A stretch of DNA of 64,000 nucleotides from Qipengyuania_B thermophila (GCF_004153605.1 NZ_SDSI01000005.1:1-64000); one strand, 5' to 3'; shown: positions 51,745 through 60,452, counted from the first letter of the stretch. Notes: generated by a model not told the origin, from the letters alone. Made by a program: numbers and translations.

Positions 51745-52233
51745 TCAACCCTGCCCATATGGGTTCGCGATGCCCAGCTTGGCAAGCGCCGCAGTCTCGA
51801 GCGCCTCCATGGTGTCGGCCTCGGCCTCGCTGCGCTCGTGGTCGTGACCGGCGAGATGCAGCAGCCCGTGCAGGACGAGATGAGCGGCATGGTCGGCGAC
51901 CGCGACCCCCTTGCCGTCGGCCTCGGCGGCGCAGGTCTCCCAGGCCAGGGCGAGATCCCCCGCCAGCTCCGGCCCGCCGTCCGGCGCGAGCGCGGCGAGA
52001 TCGGCCCGCGACAGCATCGGAAAGGAGAGGACGTTGGTCGGGCGGTCCTTGCCGCGCCACTGCCGGTTCAGTGCCCGCACCTCGGCGTCGGTGGTGAACA
52101 GGACGCTGGCGGAAAGCCGCGGGTTGGCGAGCAGCGGCTCGACGGCCGCGGCGGCGTCCAGCACGCGCTCGGCAAGGTCGGCCCAGTCGCCGGTCGCCGG
52201 CCAGCCGTCGATGTCCACATCAAGGGTCATCAT
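51745..52233 (-). CDS. ybeY: Endoribonuclease YbeY (rRNA maturation factor)
   Basis: 162 residues from the MMTLDVDIDG pair of ATGs. The zinc site HGLLHLAGHDH (H-x3-H-x5-H) is intact, and LNRQWRGKDRPTNVLSFPM is the conserved substrate-groove segment. Needed for 16S rRNA 3' processing and 70S quality control. The usual upstream phoH is absent; instead a 187-base gap with nothing recognised separates it from folP. Confidence 0.95.
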   Translation of the reverse strand: MMTLDVDIDGWPATGDWADLAERVLDAAAAVEPLLANPRLSASVLFTTDAEVRALNRQWRGKDRPTNVLSFPMLSRADLAALAPDGGPELAGDLALAWETCAAEADGKGVAVADHAAHLVLHGLLHLAGHDHERSEAEADTMEALETAALAKLGIANPYGQG

Positions 52234-52420
52234 CACCCTCGGTCCGTCGCAGGCACGCCACACCTGGACCGCATGTTACACGGTCCTGGACATCGGGACG
52301 AGGACAACGGCGCAAAGCCGCTGTGCCGTGCGGAACGGCACCACCGGCGGCTCGGGGAGGATCGGGACCATCGTGCGACGCTAGCCTGCCCGGCCACGCT
52401 AGGAAAGCCGCCGCGTCGCT

Positions 52421-53533
52421 TCACCCCGGCAGGTCCGCGAAGTCCGTCAGCGCCGCGTCGCGCAGGCCCCGCCAGACATCGCGGGCCTGCACGGATTCAG
52501 CCACATCGTGCACCCGGTGCAGTTGCACCCCCGCCTCCATGGCCCTGAGCGCGAGGGCGAGGGATCCGCCGAGGCGCCCGTCCGCCGGCGCCTCGCGCGA
52601 CAACGCGCCCACCAGCCGCTTGCGGCTCGCCCCCACCAGCAACGGGCACCCCAGCGCATGAAACAGCGGCAGGGCGTTCAGCAGCGCGAGGTTCTCGGTC
52701 ACGGACTTGCCGAAGCCGATGCCCGGATCGAGCACGATGCGCTCCATGGGAATGCCCGCCGCCAGCGCGGCATCGCGCCGTTCGCGCAGGAACTCGAACA
52801 CGTCAAACACGACATGGCCATAGGCAGCGCCGGCGTGCGGATCGTCGCCCGCGCCCGGTGCGTGCATCAGCACCACGGCGGCACCGGACGCGGCGACGAG
52901 GTCGAGGCTGCGCGGATCGAAGCGGCCGGCGGACACGTCGTTGACGAGCGTCGCGCCCGCCCGCAGCGCCGCCTCCATCACCCCGGCGCGGCGGGTGTCG
53001 ATGCTCACCGCCGCGCCCATGGCGGCGCACTCCTCGACGGCGGGGACGACCCGGCGGATCTCCTCCCCTTCCCATGTGGCGGCCGCACCGGGGCGGGTGC
53101 TTTCGCCGCCGATGTCGACGATCGCCGCCCCGCTCTCCAGCATGGCGGCGGCATGGCCACGCCGCGCCTCGGGCCGGTCGAGCCATTCGCCCCCGTCGGA
53201 AAAGCTGTCGGGAGTCATGTTGAGAATGCCCATGACCTGCGGCTGATCGAGGCGCACGCTGCGCCCTCCCAGCGCCAGCGGCGGGCGGGCGCGGGCAAGG
53301 TTGGCCCACTGCTCCTGCGCCTCCGCACAAACCGCTTCGGGCAATTCGGCAAGCCGCTGCGCCATCGCATCGGGCGCCGCGATCCAGCGGTCGGCAACCC
53401 GGCCGCCATCGACGAGAATGACGGCGAACCGGCTGGCATAGGTCAGCCCGCCGGCAAGGCGCACCGCGTTGCCGTGTTCGGTCTGCGGTCCGGGGACGAA
53501 GGCCACCGGGCGGACATAGACGCGCAGCGTCAC
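52421..53533 (-). CDS. folP: Dihydropteroate synthase
   Basis: 370 residues from a GTG, longer than typical FolP (about 270-280) because of a ~95-residue N-terminal extension (RPVAFVPGPQTEHGNAVRLAGG). TIM-barrel signatures: VMGILNMTPDSFSDGG, IVDIGGESTRPGA, SIDTRRAGVMEAALRAG, LVNDVSAGRF, LDPGIGFGKSVTENL and VGASRKRLVG. Condenses p-aminobenzoate with dihydropterin pyrophosphate; the sulfonamide target. Starts 13 bases after ccrM, so probably the same transcript. Confidence 0.95.
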   Translation of the reverse strand: MTLRVYVRPVAFVPGPQTEHGNAVRLAGGLTYASRFAVILVDGGRVADRWIAAPDAMAQRLAELPEAVCAEAQEQWANLARARPPLALGGRSVRLDQPQVMGILNMTPDSFSDGGEWLDRPEARRGHAAAMLESGAAIVDIGGESTRPGAAATWEGEEIRRVVPAVEECAAMGAAVSIDTRRAGVMEAALRAGATLVNDVSAGRFDPRSLDLVAASGAAVVLMHAPGAGDDPHAGAAYGHVVFDVFEFLRERRDAALAAGIPMERIVLDPGIGFGKSVTENLALLNALPLFHALGCPLLVGASRKRLVGALSREAPADGRLGGSLALALRAMEAGVQLHRVHDVAESVQARDVWRGLRDAALTDFADLPG

Positions 53534-53546
53534 GGCACCGCGCCTT

Positions 53547-54662
53547 TCAGTCCTCGGCCGCCAGCAGCCACGCCTGCCGGGCCGAGTCGACGGGCCTTGC
53601 CACCCCGTCCTGCTCGAAATGCCAGAAGGTCCAGCCGTTGCAGCTCGGCGCGTCCTGCAGCGCCTTGCCCAGCCCGTGGATCGACCCGGTGCGCCCCCCG
53701 CTCTCCAGCGAGCCGTCGGCGCGCACGGTGGCGTGCCAGCGGCGGCGCGCGTCGAACAGCACCGTTCCCGGCGGGATCAGACCGGCCTCGACCAGGGCGC
53801 CGAAGGCGACCCGCGGCGCGGCGCGCGGGGCCTGCATCGTGGCCAGCGCCCGTTCGTCAAGCGGCAGTTCGCGGGCAATCCGCTCCGCCGCGGCGCGGCG
53901 GTAGGCGGCTTCCGCCTCGCAGCCGATCCAGCGCCGCCCCAGCCGCTTGGCGACGGCGCCGGTGGTGCCGGTGCCGAAGAACGGATCGAGCACCAGATCG
54001 CCGGGCTGGGTGGTGGCCAGCAGCACCCGGTAGAGCAGGCTTTCGGGTTTCTGCGTCGGATGGACCTTGCGCCCCCCTTCCCTCAGCCGCTCCGCCCCGC
54101 TGCAGATGGGCAGCGTCCAGTCCGATCGCATCTGCAGCTCGTCGTTGAGCGTTTTCATGGCGCGGTAGTTGAAGTGGTAGCGCGCATTCTCGCCCATGCT
54201 CGCCCACAGCAGCGTTTCGTGGGCGTTGGTGAACCGAGTCCCCTTGAAGTTGGGCATGGGGTTGGTCTTGCGCCAGACGATGTCGTTGAGGATCCAGAAC
54301 CCCAGATCCTGAAGGATCGCGCCGACGCGGTAGATGTTGTGGTAGCTGCCGATGACCCACAGCGCCCCGTCGGGCTTGAGCACCCGGCGTGCCTGACGCA
54401 GCCAGCTTTCGGTGAAGGCGTCATAGGCGGCGAAGCTGTCGAACCGGTCCCAGTGATCGGTCACCGCATCGACGGCGCTCCCGTCCGGGCGGGAAAGATC
54501 GCCGCCGAGCTGAAGATTGTAGGGCGGATCGGCAAACACCAGGTCGACGCTCGCATCGGGAAGCTGGCGCATCGACTGGACGCAGTCGCCCGGCAGGATC
54601 TGGCCGACCGGCAGGTCTGCCGCACGCGCCGCCGCCCGCCGGTTCAGCTCGGCAACCCCCAT
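53547..54662 (-). CDS. ccrM: CcrM-type adenine DNA methyltransferase (GANTC)
   Basis: 371 residues. Beta-class N6-adenine methyltransferase: catalytic DLVFADPPYNLQLGGDL (DPPY), then YRVGAILQDLGFWILNDIVWRKTNPMPNF, VHPTQKPESLLYRVLLAT and the SAM motif VLDPFFGTGTTGAVAKRLG. The C-terminal ~85 residues (VAFGALVEAGLIPPGTVLF ... SCNGWTFWHFE) are the CcrM-specific DNA-binding domain. In Caulobacter CcrM methylates GANTC late in the cell cycle and times transcription. The leader holds two GANTC sites. Confidence 0.96.
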   Translation of the reverse strand: MGVAELNRRAAARAADLPVGQILPGDCVQSMRQLPDASVDLVFADPPYNLQLGGDLSRPDGSAVDAVTDHWDRFDSFAAYDAFTESWLRQARRVLKPDGALWVIGSYHNIYRVGAILQDLGFWILNDIVWRKTNPMPNFKGTRFTNAHETLLWASMGENARYHFNYRAMKTLNDELQMRSDWTLPICSGAERLREGGRKVHPTQKPESLLYRVLLATTQPGDLVLDPFFGTGTTGAVAKRLGRRWIGCEAEAAYRRAAAERIARELPLDERALATMQAPRAAPRVAFGALVEAGLIPPGTVLFDARRRWHATVRADGSLESGGRTGSIHGLGKALQDAPSCNGWTFWHFEQDGVARPVDSARQAWLLAAED

Positions 54663-54719
54663 CTGTCCACCCCTTGTCAACACACCTGTCCACAAGGGTG
54701 AGTCCCGCGCGACTCCGCG
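54663..54719 (-). promoter_or_regulatory. ccrM leader with two GANTC sites and an inverted repeat
   Basis: The 57-base gap between the SDR stop and the ccrM ATG contains GAGTC (54700-54704) and GACTC (54711-54715). It also holds CCCTTGT ... ACAAGGG, 7-base arms separated by 14 bases (54671-54698), and paired TGTCAACA/TGTCCACA motifs inside that repeat. In Caulobacter two GANTC sites in the ccrM leader make transcription depend on methylation state. Whether the promoter itself lies here or within the SDR gene is not visible. Confidence 0.5.
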
Positions 54720-55640
54720 TCAAGCGCTAAGTTGGCTGCGGATCTCGAACGGCGTGCCGGTCATCGTTTCCGACAGCTGCCACAGCCGGTCGGCGGCGTC
54801 CGCGTCGCGCGCTGCGGCGCTGGCGACGGCCGGGCCGCTCGCCCGCCCTCGCAGCTCCGCGAGGCCATACGGCCCCAGATAGGCGCCGCCCTCCACCTCG
54901 GGTCCGGTCGCCGCGTGGAGGGCGGGCAGAGCACCGTCCTCCGCGGTGTTGAACAGCATGCCGATGAGCGGGGCGGCAGCGCGCGCCGGGCCCAGATGGC
55001 GGACGATCTCCGTCTGGGCAAAGCCGGGGTGACACGCCACCGCCTTCACCGGAACACCGGCCGCGCGCAGCCGCCGGTCGAGCGCGAAGGCGAACAGCAG
55101 GTTGGCGAGTTTCGACTGCTGATAGAAGCGTTGCGGCGCGTAGCCGGAGCGGGCGTCGAGATTGTCCCAGGCGATGTGCGCCCGGCGATGCGCCAGGCTC
55201 GCCTGGACCACGACCCGCCCGCCGCCGTCCGCCGCCAGCCGGTCGAGGAGCAGCGCGGTCAGAAGGAAGTGGCCGAGGTGGTTGACGCCGAACTGCTGCT
55301 CCGCCCCATGGGCGAAGCCGAGCGGCGGCATCATCACGCCGGCATTGTTGATCAGCGCGTCGAGCCGCTCCTCCTCCGCGACGCGCGCGGCGGCCGCGCG
55401 GATGCTGGCGCCGTCGGCGAGGTCCAGCTGCACGAGCGCCGGCGCGTCCGCGGATGCCTCGGCGCGCAGCCGCGCGACCGCCTCCTCACCCCGGCGCGGA
55501 TCGCGGCAGCCCAGCAGCACTTTCGCCCCGCGACGGGCGAGATGGCGCGCGATGTGCCAGCCGATGCCGGTGTTGGCGCCGGTCACGAGCACGGTGCGGC
55601 CGGTCTGGTCGGGAATGTCGCTGAAGCGGAACGGGGTCAT
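54720..55640 (-). CDS. Short-chain dehydrogenase/reductase (retinol-dehydrogenase-like)
   Basis: 306 residues of the classical/atypical SDR fold. Cofactor motif VLVTGANTGIGWHIARHLARRG, NNAGVMMPP, and active site with YQQSKLANLLFAF (Y-x3-K) preceded by a serine in VVVQASLAHRR. The insertion NVNHLGHFLLT-like GVNHLGHFLLT and the C-terminal PGFAQTEIVRHLG resemble RDH11-14/WWOX-like SDRs. Substrate unknown. Its ATG overlaps the rnhB stop, placing it between rnhB and ccrM, which are often direct neighbours. Confidence 0.9.
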   Translation of the reverse strand: MTPFRFSDIPDQTGRTVLVTGANTGIGWHIARHLARRGAKVLLGCRDPRRGEEAVARLRAEASADAPALVQLDLADGASIRAAAARVAEEERLDALINNAGVMMPPLGFAHGAEQQFGVNHLGHFLLTALLLDRLAADGGGRVVVQASLAHRRAHIAWDNLDARSGYAPQRFYQQSKLANLLFAFALDRRLRAAGVPVKAVACHPGFAQTEIVRHLGPARAAAPLIGMLFNTAEDGALPALHAATGPEVEGGAYLGPYGLAELRGRASGPAVASAAARDADAADRLWQLSETMTGTPFEIRSQLSA

Positions 55641-56275
55641 GCGCGTCTCTCTGCCCGGGCGACCGGCGCGAAGGACCGCCGGTGCAGGGGTGTGGGTCCG
55701 TGAAGACGCAACGCGCGCAGGTGCTCCGCGGTCCCGTAGCCCACGTTTCGCTCCCACCCGTACTGCGGATAGGCGCGCGCGGCGTCCCGCATCGCGCGGT
55801 CGCGGTATTCCTTGGCCAGGATCGAAGCGGCGGAGATCGCCGGCTCGCGCGCATCGCCGCCGACGAGCGCCCGCACCGGCCAGCGCCACTCGCGCACCCG
55901 GCCCTGCGGCGTCACGTTGCCATCGACGAGCACGTGCAGCGGCGCGCCGCACGCCTCGTCCTCCAGCATCCGCCACAGGCGGTCCACCGCCTGCGTCATC
56001 GCGAGCAGGGTCGCCGACAGGATGTTCACCCGGTCGATCACGTCCGGCTCCGCCACGCCGATCGCCCAGGCGCAGGTCGCGCGCACCTCCCGTTCAAGCG
56101 CGGCCCGCTTGGGTGCGGAAAGGCGCTTGGAGTCCGCCAGCCCCTGCGGCGCGGGCAGGCACAGCACAACCGCCGCGGCGACCACCGGCCCGGCCAGCGG
56201 TCCCCGCCCTGCCTCGTCCACCCCCGCCACCAGCGGTGCGGCACCAAGCCCGCCCTTGGGCGTTGCGCTCATCAT
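55637..56275 (-). CDS. rnhB: Ribonuclease HII
   Basis: 212 residues starting at the first of two ATGs (MMSATPKGG) after a GGAAGGGGG site 11 bases upstream. Catalytic acids are in VAGVDEAGRGPLAGPVVAAAV (D-E-G-R) and VLVDGN; AISAASILAKEYRDRAM completes the family pattern. Removes ribonucleotides and RNA primers from DNA. The ATG overlaps the start codon of the divergent lipoprotein gene. ATGA overlap with the SDR downstream. Confidence 0.95.
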   Translation of the reverse strand: MMSATPKGGLGAAPLVAGVDEAGRGPLAGPVVAAAVVLCLPAPQGLADSKRLSAPKRAALEREVRATCAWAIGVAEPDVIDRVNILSATLLAMTQAVDRLWRMLEDEACGAPLHVLVDGNVTPQGRVREWRWPVRALVGGDAREPAISAASILAKEYRDRAMRDAARAYPQYGWERNVGYGTAEHLRALRLHGPTPLHRRSFAPVARAERRA

Positions 56276-57494
56276 GACAGGAACAGCCCCCTTCCCCGTG
56301 GCCTTATCCCTTGCCGCCCTTCTCCTGGCAAGCTGCGGCGGCGCCGCCGACACCGCCCCGCCCAGCAGCGCGAACACCACGCCCGCGGCGACGGCCACGC
56401 CCGCCACGCCGGCAACCGGCACCGGCACCGCGGCGTGGAACGGCACCTTGCGCACCCAGGTGGTCGGCACCTTCGACGAACCGTGGGCGGCCGCCTTCGC
56501 GCCGGGAACGCAGACGCTGTTCATCACGGAAAAGCGCGGCGCCATCCGCGCCGTCGACACGCGCACCGGACGCACGATCACCGTGCCGGGCGCGCCGCAG
56601 GTCGACTACGGCGGCCAGGGCGGGCTGGGCGACATCGCCTTTCTCCCCGGCGAGGCGGCGGCGACGCTTGGCACCCGCACGATCTATCTCAGCTGGGCCG
56701 AGGCGGGCGCCGGCGACACGCGCGGCGCGGTCGTGGGCCGCGGTCAGCTCGTGTGCGCCAGCGACACCGCCTGCCGCGTCGAGAACCTGGCCGTCATCTG
56801 GCGCCAGAAGCCCAAAGTCACCGGGCGCGGCCACTATTCGCACCGGATCGCCGTCTCTCCCGACGAGCGGCACCTGTTCGTCGCCAGCGGCGACCGGCAG
56901 AAGATGGACCCGGCGCAGGACAACGGCAACACGCTCGGCACCATCGTGCGGCTGAACCTCGACGGCACGCCGGCGGCGGGCAATCCGTTCGCCGGACGCG
57001 GCAGCCCGACGGACCAGATTTGGTCCTTCGGGCACCGCAACACGCTCGGCCTCGCCTTCGACGCGGACGGACGACTGTGGAACATGGAGCACGGCCCGGC
57101 GGGCGGCGACGAGATCAACATCGTGCAGCCGGGCGCGAACTACGGCTGGCCGGTGGCGTCGAACGGCGAGCATTACGACGGCCGGCCGATCCCCGATCAC
57201 GCGCCGGGCGACGGGTTCGTGGCGCCGGTGCTGACCTGGACCCCGGCGACCGCGCCGGGCAACATGATCCTGTATCGCGGAACGCTCTTCCCCGGTTGGC
57301 AGGGACACGCGCTCCTTCCCGGCCTCCGGTCGGAGGCGCTGATCCGGGTGGCGATCACCGGCACCTCGGCGGTCGAAGCGGCCCGCTTTCCGATGAACAG
57401 GCGCCTGCGCGAACTGGTCGAGGCGCCGGACGGAGCGCTGTGGCTGCTGGAGGATGGCGAGAATGCGCGGCTGCTCCGGCTCACGCCGGGCTGA
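56274..57494 (+). CDS. PQQ-type sugar dehydrogenase (sorbosone/glucose dehydrogenase-like) lipoprotein
   Basis: 406 residues. A lipoprotein signal (ALSLAALLLASCGGAAD) is followed by a Thr/Ala/Pro-rich linker, then a GSDH-type beta-propeller: PWAAAFAPGTQTLFITEKRGAIR, DYGGQGGLGDIAFLPG, GRGHYSHRIAVSPDERHLFVASGDR, GNTLGTIVRLNLDGTPAAGNPF, SFGHRNTLGLAFDADGRLWNMEHGPAGGDEINIV and GANYGWPVASNGEHY. These match soluble PQQ aldose dehydrogenases. PQQ must come from elsewhere, as no pqq genes are in view. Start codon overlaps that of rnhB. Confidence 0.92.
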   Translation: MTGTAPFPVALSLAALLLASCGGAADTAPPSSANTTPAATATPATPATGTGTAAWNGTLRTQVVGTFDEPWAAAFAPGTQTLFITEKRGAIRAVDTRTGRTITVPGAPQVDYGGQGGLGDIAFLPGEAAATLGTRTIYLSWAEAGAGDTRGAVVGRGQLVCASDTACRVENLAVIWRQKPKVTGRGHYSHRIAVSPDERHLFVASGDRQKMDPAQDNGNTLGTIVRLNLDGTPAAGNPFAGRGSPTDQIWSFGHRNTLGLAFDADGRLWNMEHGPAGGDEINIVQPGANYGWPVASNGEHYDGRPIPDHAPGDGFVAPVLTWTPATAPGNMILYRGTLFPGWQGHALLPGLRSEALIRVAITGTSAVEAARFPMNRRLRELVEAPDGALWLLEDGENARLLRLTPG

Positions 57495-57500
57495 GCGGCG

Positions 57501-58091
57501 GTGACGACCCCGCGCCCGGAGGCGGCGGCTGACGCGATGCCGGCGCTCGTGCCGCTGGCGGCCATCGACCCGCTGCTGGTGGAATCGCTGCTGGACGCCG
57601 TGTTCGGCGCGGAACGCCGCGCCCGCACGGCCTACCGCATCCGCGCCGGCATGCAGCCGCTTCCCGCCCTCAGCTTTGCGGCGCTCGACGCGCAGGACTA
57701 TCTCGCCGCCATCATCCAGTGCTGGCCGGTCGCGCTGACGGACGGGAACGGTCGTGCTCACCCGCTCGTCATGGTCGGTCCGGTCGCCGTCATGCCCTCG
57801 CGTCAGGGCGAGGGGTTCGGCAAGGCGCTGATCACCACGGCGCTGGCGGCCGCGGACTTAGCGGCCGGAACCGGCGCGGCGCTGCCGCAGGTGCTCATCG
57901 GCGACGCGGCCTATTACGGCGCCTGGGGCTTCTCCGCCGCGGCGACGGGCGGCTGGTCCTGTCCCGGCCCGTGGGAGCCCGAGCGCTTGCTGGCGCGCTG
58001 CGCCACGCCTGCCATCCTGCCGCATGCGGGCATGCTGGGGCCGTGGCCGGGCGCGGGCGCGGGCGCGGAAGCGAACGCGCAGCAGGGTTGA
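57501..58091 (+). CDS. GNAT family N-acetyltransferase
   Basis: 196 residues from a GTG six bases after the preceding stop. The acetyl-CoA region is VGPVAVMPSRQGEGFGKALITTAL (R-x-x-G-x-G/A), followed by PQVLIGDAAYYGAWGFSAAATGGWSCPGPWEPERLL, the 'Y..FGF' type of YhbS-like acetyltransferases. The tail contains a short GGGCGC tandem repeat coding for GAGAGAE. Substrate unknown; likely co-transcribed with the sugar dehydrogenase. Confidence 0.86.
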   Translation: MTTPRPEAAADAMPALVPLAAIDPLLVESLLDAVFGAERRARTAYRIRAGMQPLPALSFAALDAQDYLAAIIQCWPVALTDGNGRAHPLVMVGPVAVMPSRQGEGFGKALITTALAAADLAAGTGAALPQVLIGDAAYYGAWGFSAAATGGWSCPGPWEPERLLARCATPAILPHAGMLGPWPGAGAGAEANAQQG

Positions 58092-58133
58092 ACGCGCCGC
58101 ACGCCGACGCCAAGAAGACGACAGCGAAACGCC

Positions 58134-58682
58134 ATGCCATACCAGCCACCCCCCGAACTCGCCTCCCTGTCGCTCAGCGACATCGCCGACCTCGTGGCGC
58201 AGCGCCGCCTTCCCGCCGTGGAAGGCTGGGCGCCGCAGGCACGCGGCGACAGCCGGATGCGCATCGCTGCCGACGGACAGTGGTTCCACGATGGCGCGCC
58301 GATCACCCGCCCGGCGATGGTCCGGGCCTTTTCGGGACTGCTCAGCCGCGATGACGAGGGGCAGCACTGGCTGGTGACCCCGTTCGAGAAGCTCTCCATC
58401 GCGGTCGAGGATGCCCCCTTCGTCGCCGTCGACGTGGTCCGGCGCGAAGGTGATCTCGCGTTCCGGCTCAACACCGACGATCTTGTCGTCGCCGGCCCGG
58501 ACCACGCGCTGCTGGCCGAAGGGGACGCCGACCATCCGCGCTGGTATGTGCATGTGCGGCGCGGCTGCCTTGCCCGCCTGAACCGCTCGACCTTCGACCA
58601 GCTGGCGCAGATCGCGCTCGAGGAAGGCGACGACTGGACGGTGACGAGCAAGGGTGCGGCCTTCGCGCTGCGCCCGGCATGA
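58134..58682 (+). CDS. DUF1285 domain protein
   Basis: 182 residues; the whole protein is the DUF1285 two-lobed fold. Visible family marks are MRIAADGQWFHDGAPITRPAMVRAFSGLL, HWLVTPFEKLSIAVEDAPFVAVDV and RLNTDDLVVAG, with WYVHVRRGCLARLNRSTFDQL near the end. Structures of relatives suggest ligand binding but no enzyme activity is established. ATGA overlap with nudL. Confidence 0.9.
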   Translation: MPYQPPPELASLSLSDIADLVAQRRLPAVEGWAPQARGDSRMRIAADGQWFHDGAPITRPAMVRAFSGLLSRDDEGQHWLVTPFEKLSIAVEDAPFVAVDVVRREGDLAFRLNTDDLVVAGPDHALLAEGDADHPRWYVHVRRGCLARLNRSTFDQLAQIALEEGDDWTVTSKGAAFALRPA

Positions 58683-59284
58683 CCGATGTCCACGCCCTTC
58701 TCAGCGCACGCCTGGCGCAGGGTTGGAGGCGTCCGCTGACCGGCCTGCTCGACGATCGCCGCCACCATGCGGGCGGTCCGGTCAAGCCCGCGGCGGTGCT
58801 GGTCGCCGTCACCGAGCGGCCTTCACCCGGCGTCCTGCTGATCCACAGGCCGATGTCCATGCGCAGCCATGCGGGGCAGGTGGGCTTTCCCGGCGGGCGT
58901 CTCGATCCCGGCGAAACGGTCGAAGCCGCCGCGCTGCGCGAGGCGGAGGAGGAGCTCGGCATCGCCCTGGGTGCGGTGAGGGTGGTCGGCACCGCCGATG
59001 CCTTCCACACCGGCACCGGTTATCTCGTGACGCCGGTACTGGGCGTGGTGCCTGCCGACCTGCCGCTCGTCCCCAATCCCGCCGAGGTCGAGCGCTGGTT
59101 CGAGGCGCCTCTCGACCACCTGCTCGACCCTTCCAACCATTACCCCCGCAGCGGTGTCTGGAACGGGCAGCCGCGGTCCTACCTTGAAATCGTCTGGGGC
59201 GGGCACCGGATCTGGGGCGTGACCGCTGCGATCCTCGCCAATCTCGCGCGGCGTCTGGGCGTGGAGGGAAGGATCAGTGCCTGA
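58679..59284 (+). CDS. CoA pyrophosphatase (Nudix, NudL type)
   Basis: 201 residues. The Nudix box is GGRLDPGETVEAAALREAEEELG (G-x5-E-x7-R-E-x2-E-E-x-G), and the CoA-family extension upstream is LLIHRPMSMRSHAGQVGFPGG. Hydrolyses CoA and derivatives to phosphopantetheine and ADP. It is between DUF1285 and the CCA transferase, a conserved alphaproteobacterial trio; its last codons overlap the next gene by eight bases. Confidence 0.92.
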   Translation: MTDVHALLSARLAQGWRRPLTGLLDDRRHHAGGPVKPAAVLVAVTERPSPGVLLIHRPMSMRSHAGQVGFPGGRLDPGETVEAAALREAEEELGIALGAVRVVGTADAFHTGTGYLVTPVLGVVPADLPLVPNPAEVERWFEAPLDHLLDPSNHYPRSGVWNGQPRSYLEIVWGGHRIWGVTAAILANLARRLGVEGRISA

Positions 59285-60452
59285 ACTCCCGCCCGCATCA
59301 TGGACCCGGCGGCCGTCCCTGGCGCGGCTGGTGGCGGCGCTGGAGCCGGAACGGGTGCGCTATGTCGGCGGCGCCGTGCGCGACACGCTGCTCGGGCAGC
59401 CGGTGAGCGACATCGACTGCGCCACGATCCACCCTCCCGACGAGGTGATGGCCCGGTGCCGCGAGGCCGGTCTGCGGGTCGTGCCGACGGGGGTGGAGCA
59501 CGGCACCGTCACGGTGGTGCTGCCCGATGGTCCGGTCGAGGTCACCACGCTGCGCCGCGACGTCAGCACCGATGGCCGCCGCGCCAGCGTCGCCTTCAGC
59601 ACCGACTGGCGCGAAGACGCGGCCCGGCGCGACTTCACCATCAACGCGCTGTATGTCGATCCGCAGAGCCTCGCCATCGACGACTATTTCGGCGGGCTGG
59701 CGGATCTGGACCAGCGCCGGGTGCGGTTCATCGGCGATGCCGCCTCCCGCATCGCCGAGGATCACCTGCGCATCTTGCGCTACTTCCGGTTCCAGGCACG
59801 CTTCGGGGCGGAACCGGACGCCGAGGCGCTGGCCGCCTGCGCGACGCTTGCCGGCACGCTGAAGGGTCTGAGCCGCGAGAGGATCGGTGCCGAGCTGCTT
59901 GCCCTGCTGGCGCTGCCCGACCCGGCGCCCACGGTCGCGCTGATGCATCAGACCGGCGTGCTGGCGGTGGTCCTGCCCGAGGCCACGGCGGCGCAGCGCG
60001 CCCTGCTCGCAGAGCTTCCCGCGCGCGAACGCACCGCCGGCGTGGCCCCGCACCCCCTGCGCCGGCTGGCCGCTCTCCTCCCGCCCGTTCCCGCCTGCGC
60101 GGAGCAGGTGGCGGCGCGGCTGCGGCTGTCCAAGGCCCAGCGCAGCCGGCTGATCTGCGCCGCGGCACGGAGACCCGCGGATGCCGAGGCGCCGCGGGCG
60201 CTCGCCTATGCCGAGGGAGCGGAGTGCGCGCGCGACCGCCTGCTCCTTGCGGGTGCCGATGTCGGGCCGCTCCGCGACTGGGCGGTGCCGCATTTCCCGT
60301 TCACCGGGCGGGTGCTGATCGAACGCGGCGTGCCGCCCGGTCCCGAGGTGGCCCGGCTGCTGCGCGAGGTCGAGCAGCGGTGGATCGGCGCGGGCTTCCC
60401 GCCGGAGACAGAGGCGCAGCAGCTTCTCGATGCGGTGGTGGCCGAACGCTGA
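59277..60452 (+). CDS. CCA tRNA nucleotidyltransferase / poly(A) polymerase family protein
   Basis: 391 residues from a GTG overlapping nudL by eight bases. Class II nucleotidyltransferase: RYVGGAVRDTLLGQPVSDIDCATI with the catalytic Asp-x-Asp, GTVTVVLPDGPVEVTTLRRDV, RRDFTINALYVDP and EDHLRILRYFRFQARFG. The C-terminal helical domain is alphaproteobacterial in type. It adds CCA to tRNA 3' ends, or poly(A) tails if it is PcnB-like; sequence alone does not separate these, though single-copy context favours CCA addition. Confidence 0.92.
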   Translation: MPELPPASWTRRPSLARLVAALEPERVRYVGGAVRDTLLGQPVSDIDCATIHPPDEVMARCREAGLRVVPTGVEHGTVTVVLPDGPVEVTTLRRDVSTDGRRASVAFSTDWREDAARRDFTINALYVDPQSLAIDDYFGGLADLDQRRVRFIGDAASRIAEDHLRILRYFRFQARFGAEPDAEALAACATLAGTLKGLSRERIGAELLALLALPDPAPTVALMHQTGVLAVVLPEATAAQRALLAELPARERTAGVAPHPLRRLAALLPPVPACAEQVAARLRLSKAQRSRLICAAARRPADAEAPRALAYAEGAECARDRLLLAGADVGPLRDWAVPHFPFTGRVLIERGVPPGPEVARLLREVEQRWIGAGFPPETEAQQLLDAVVAER

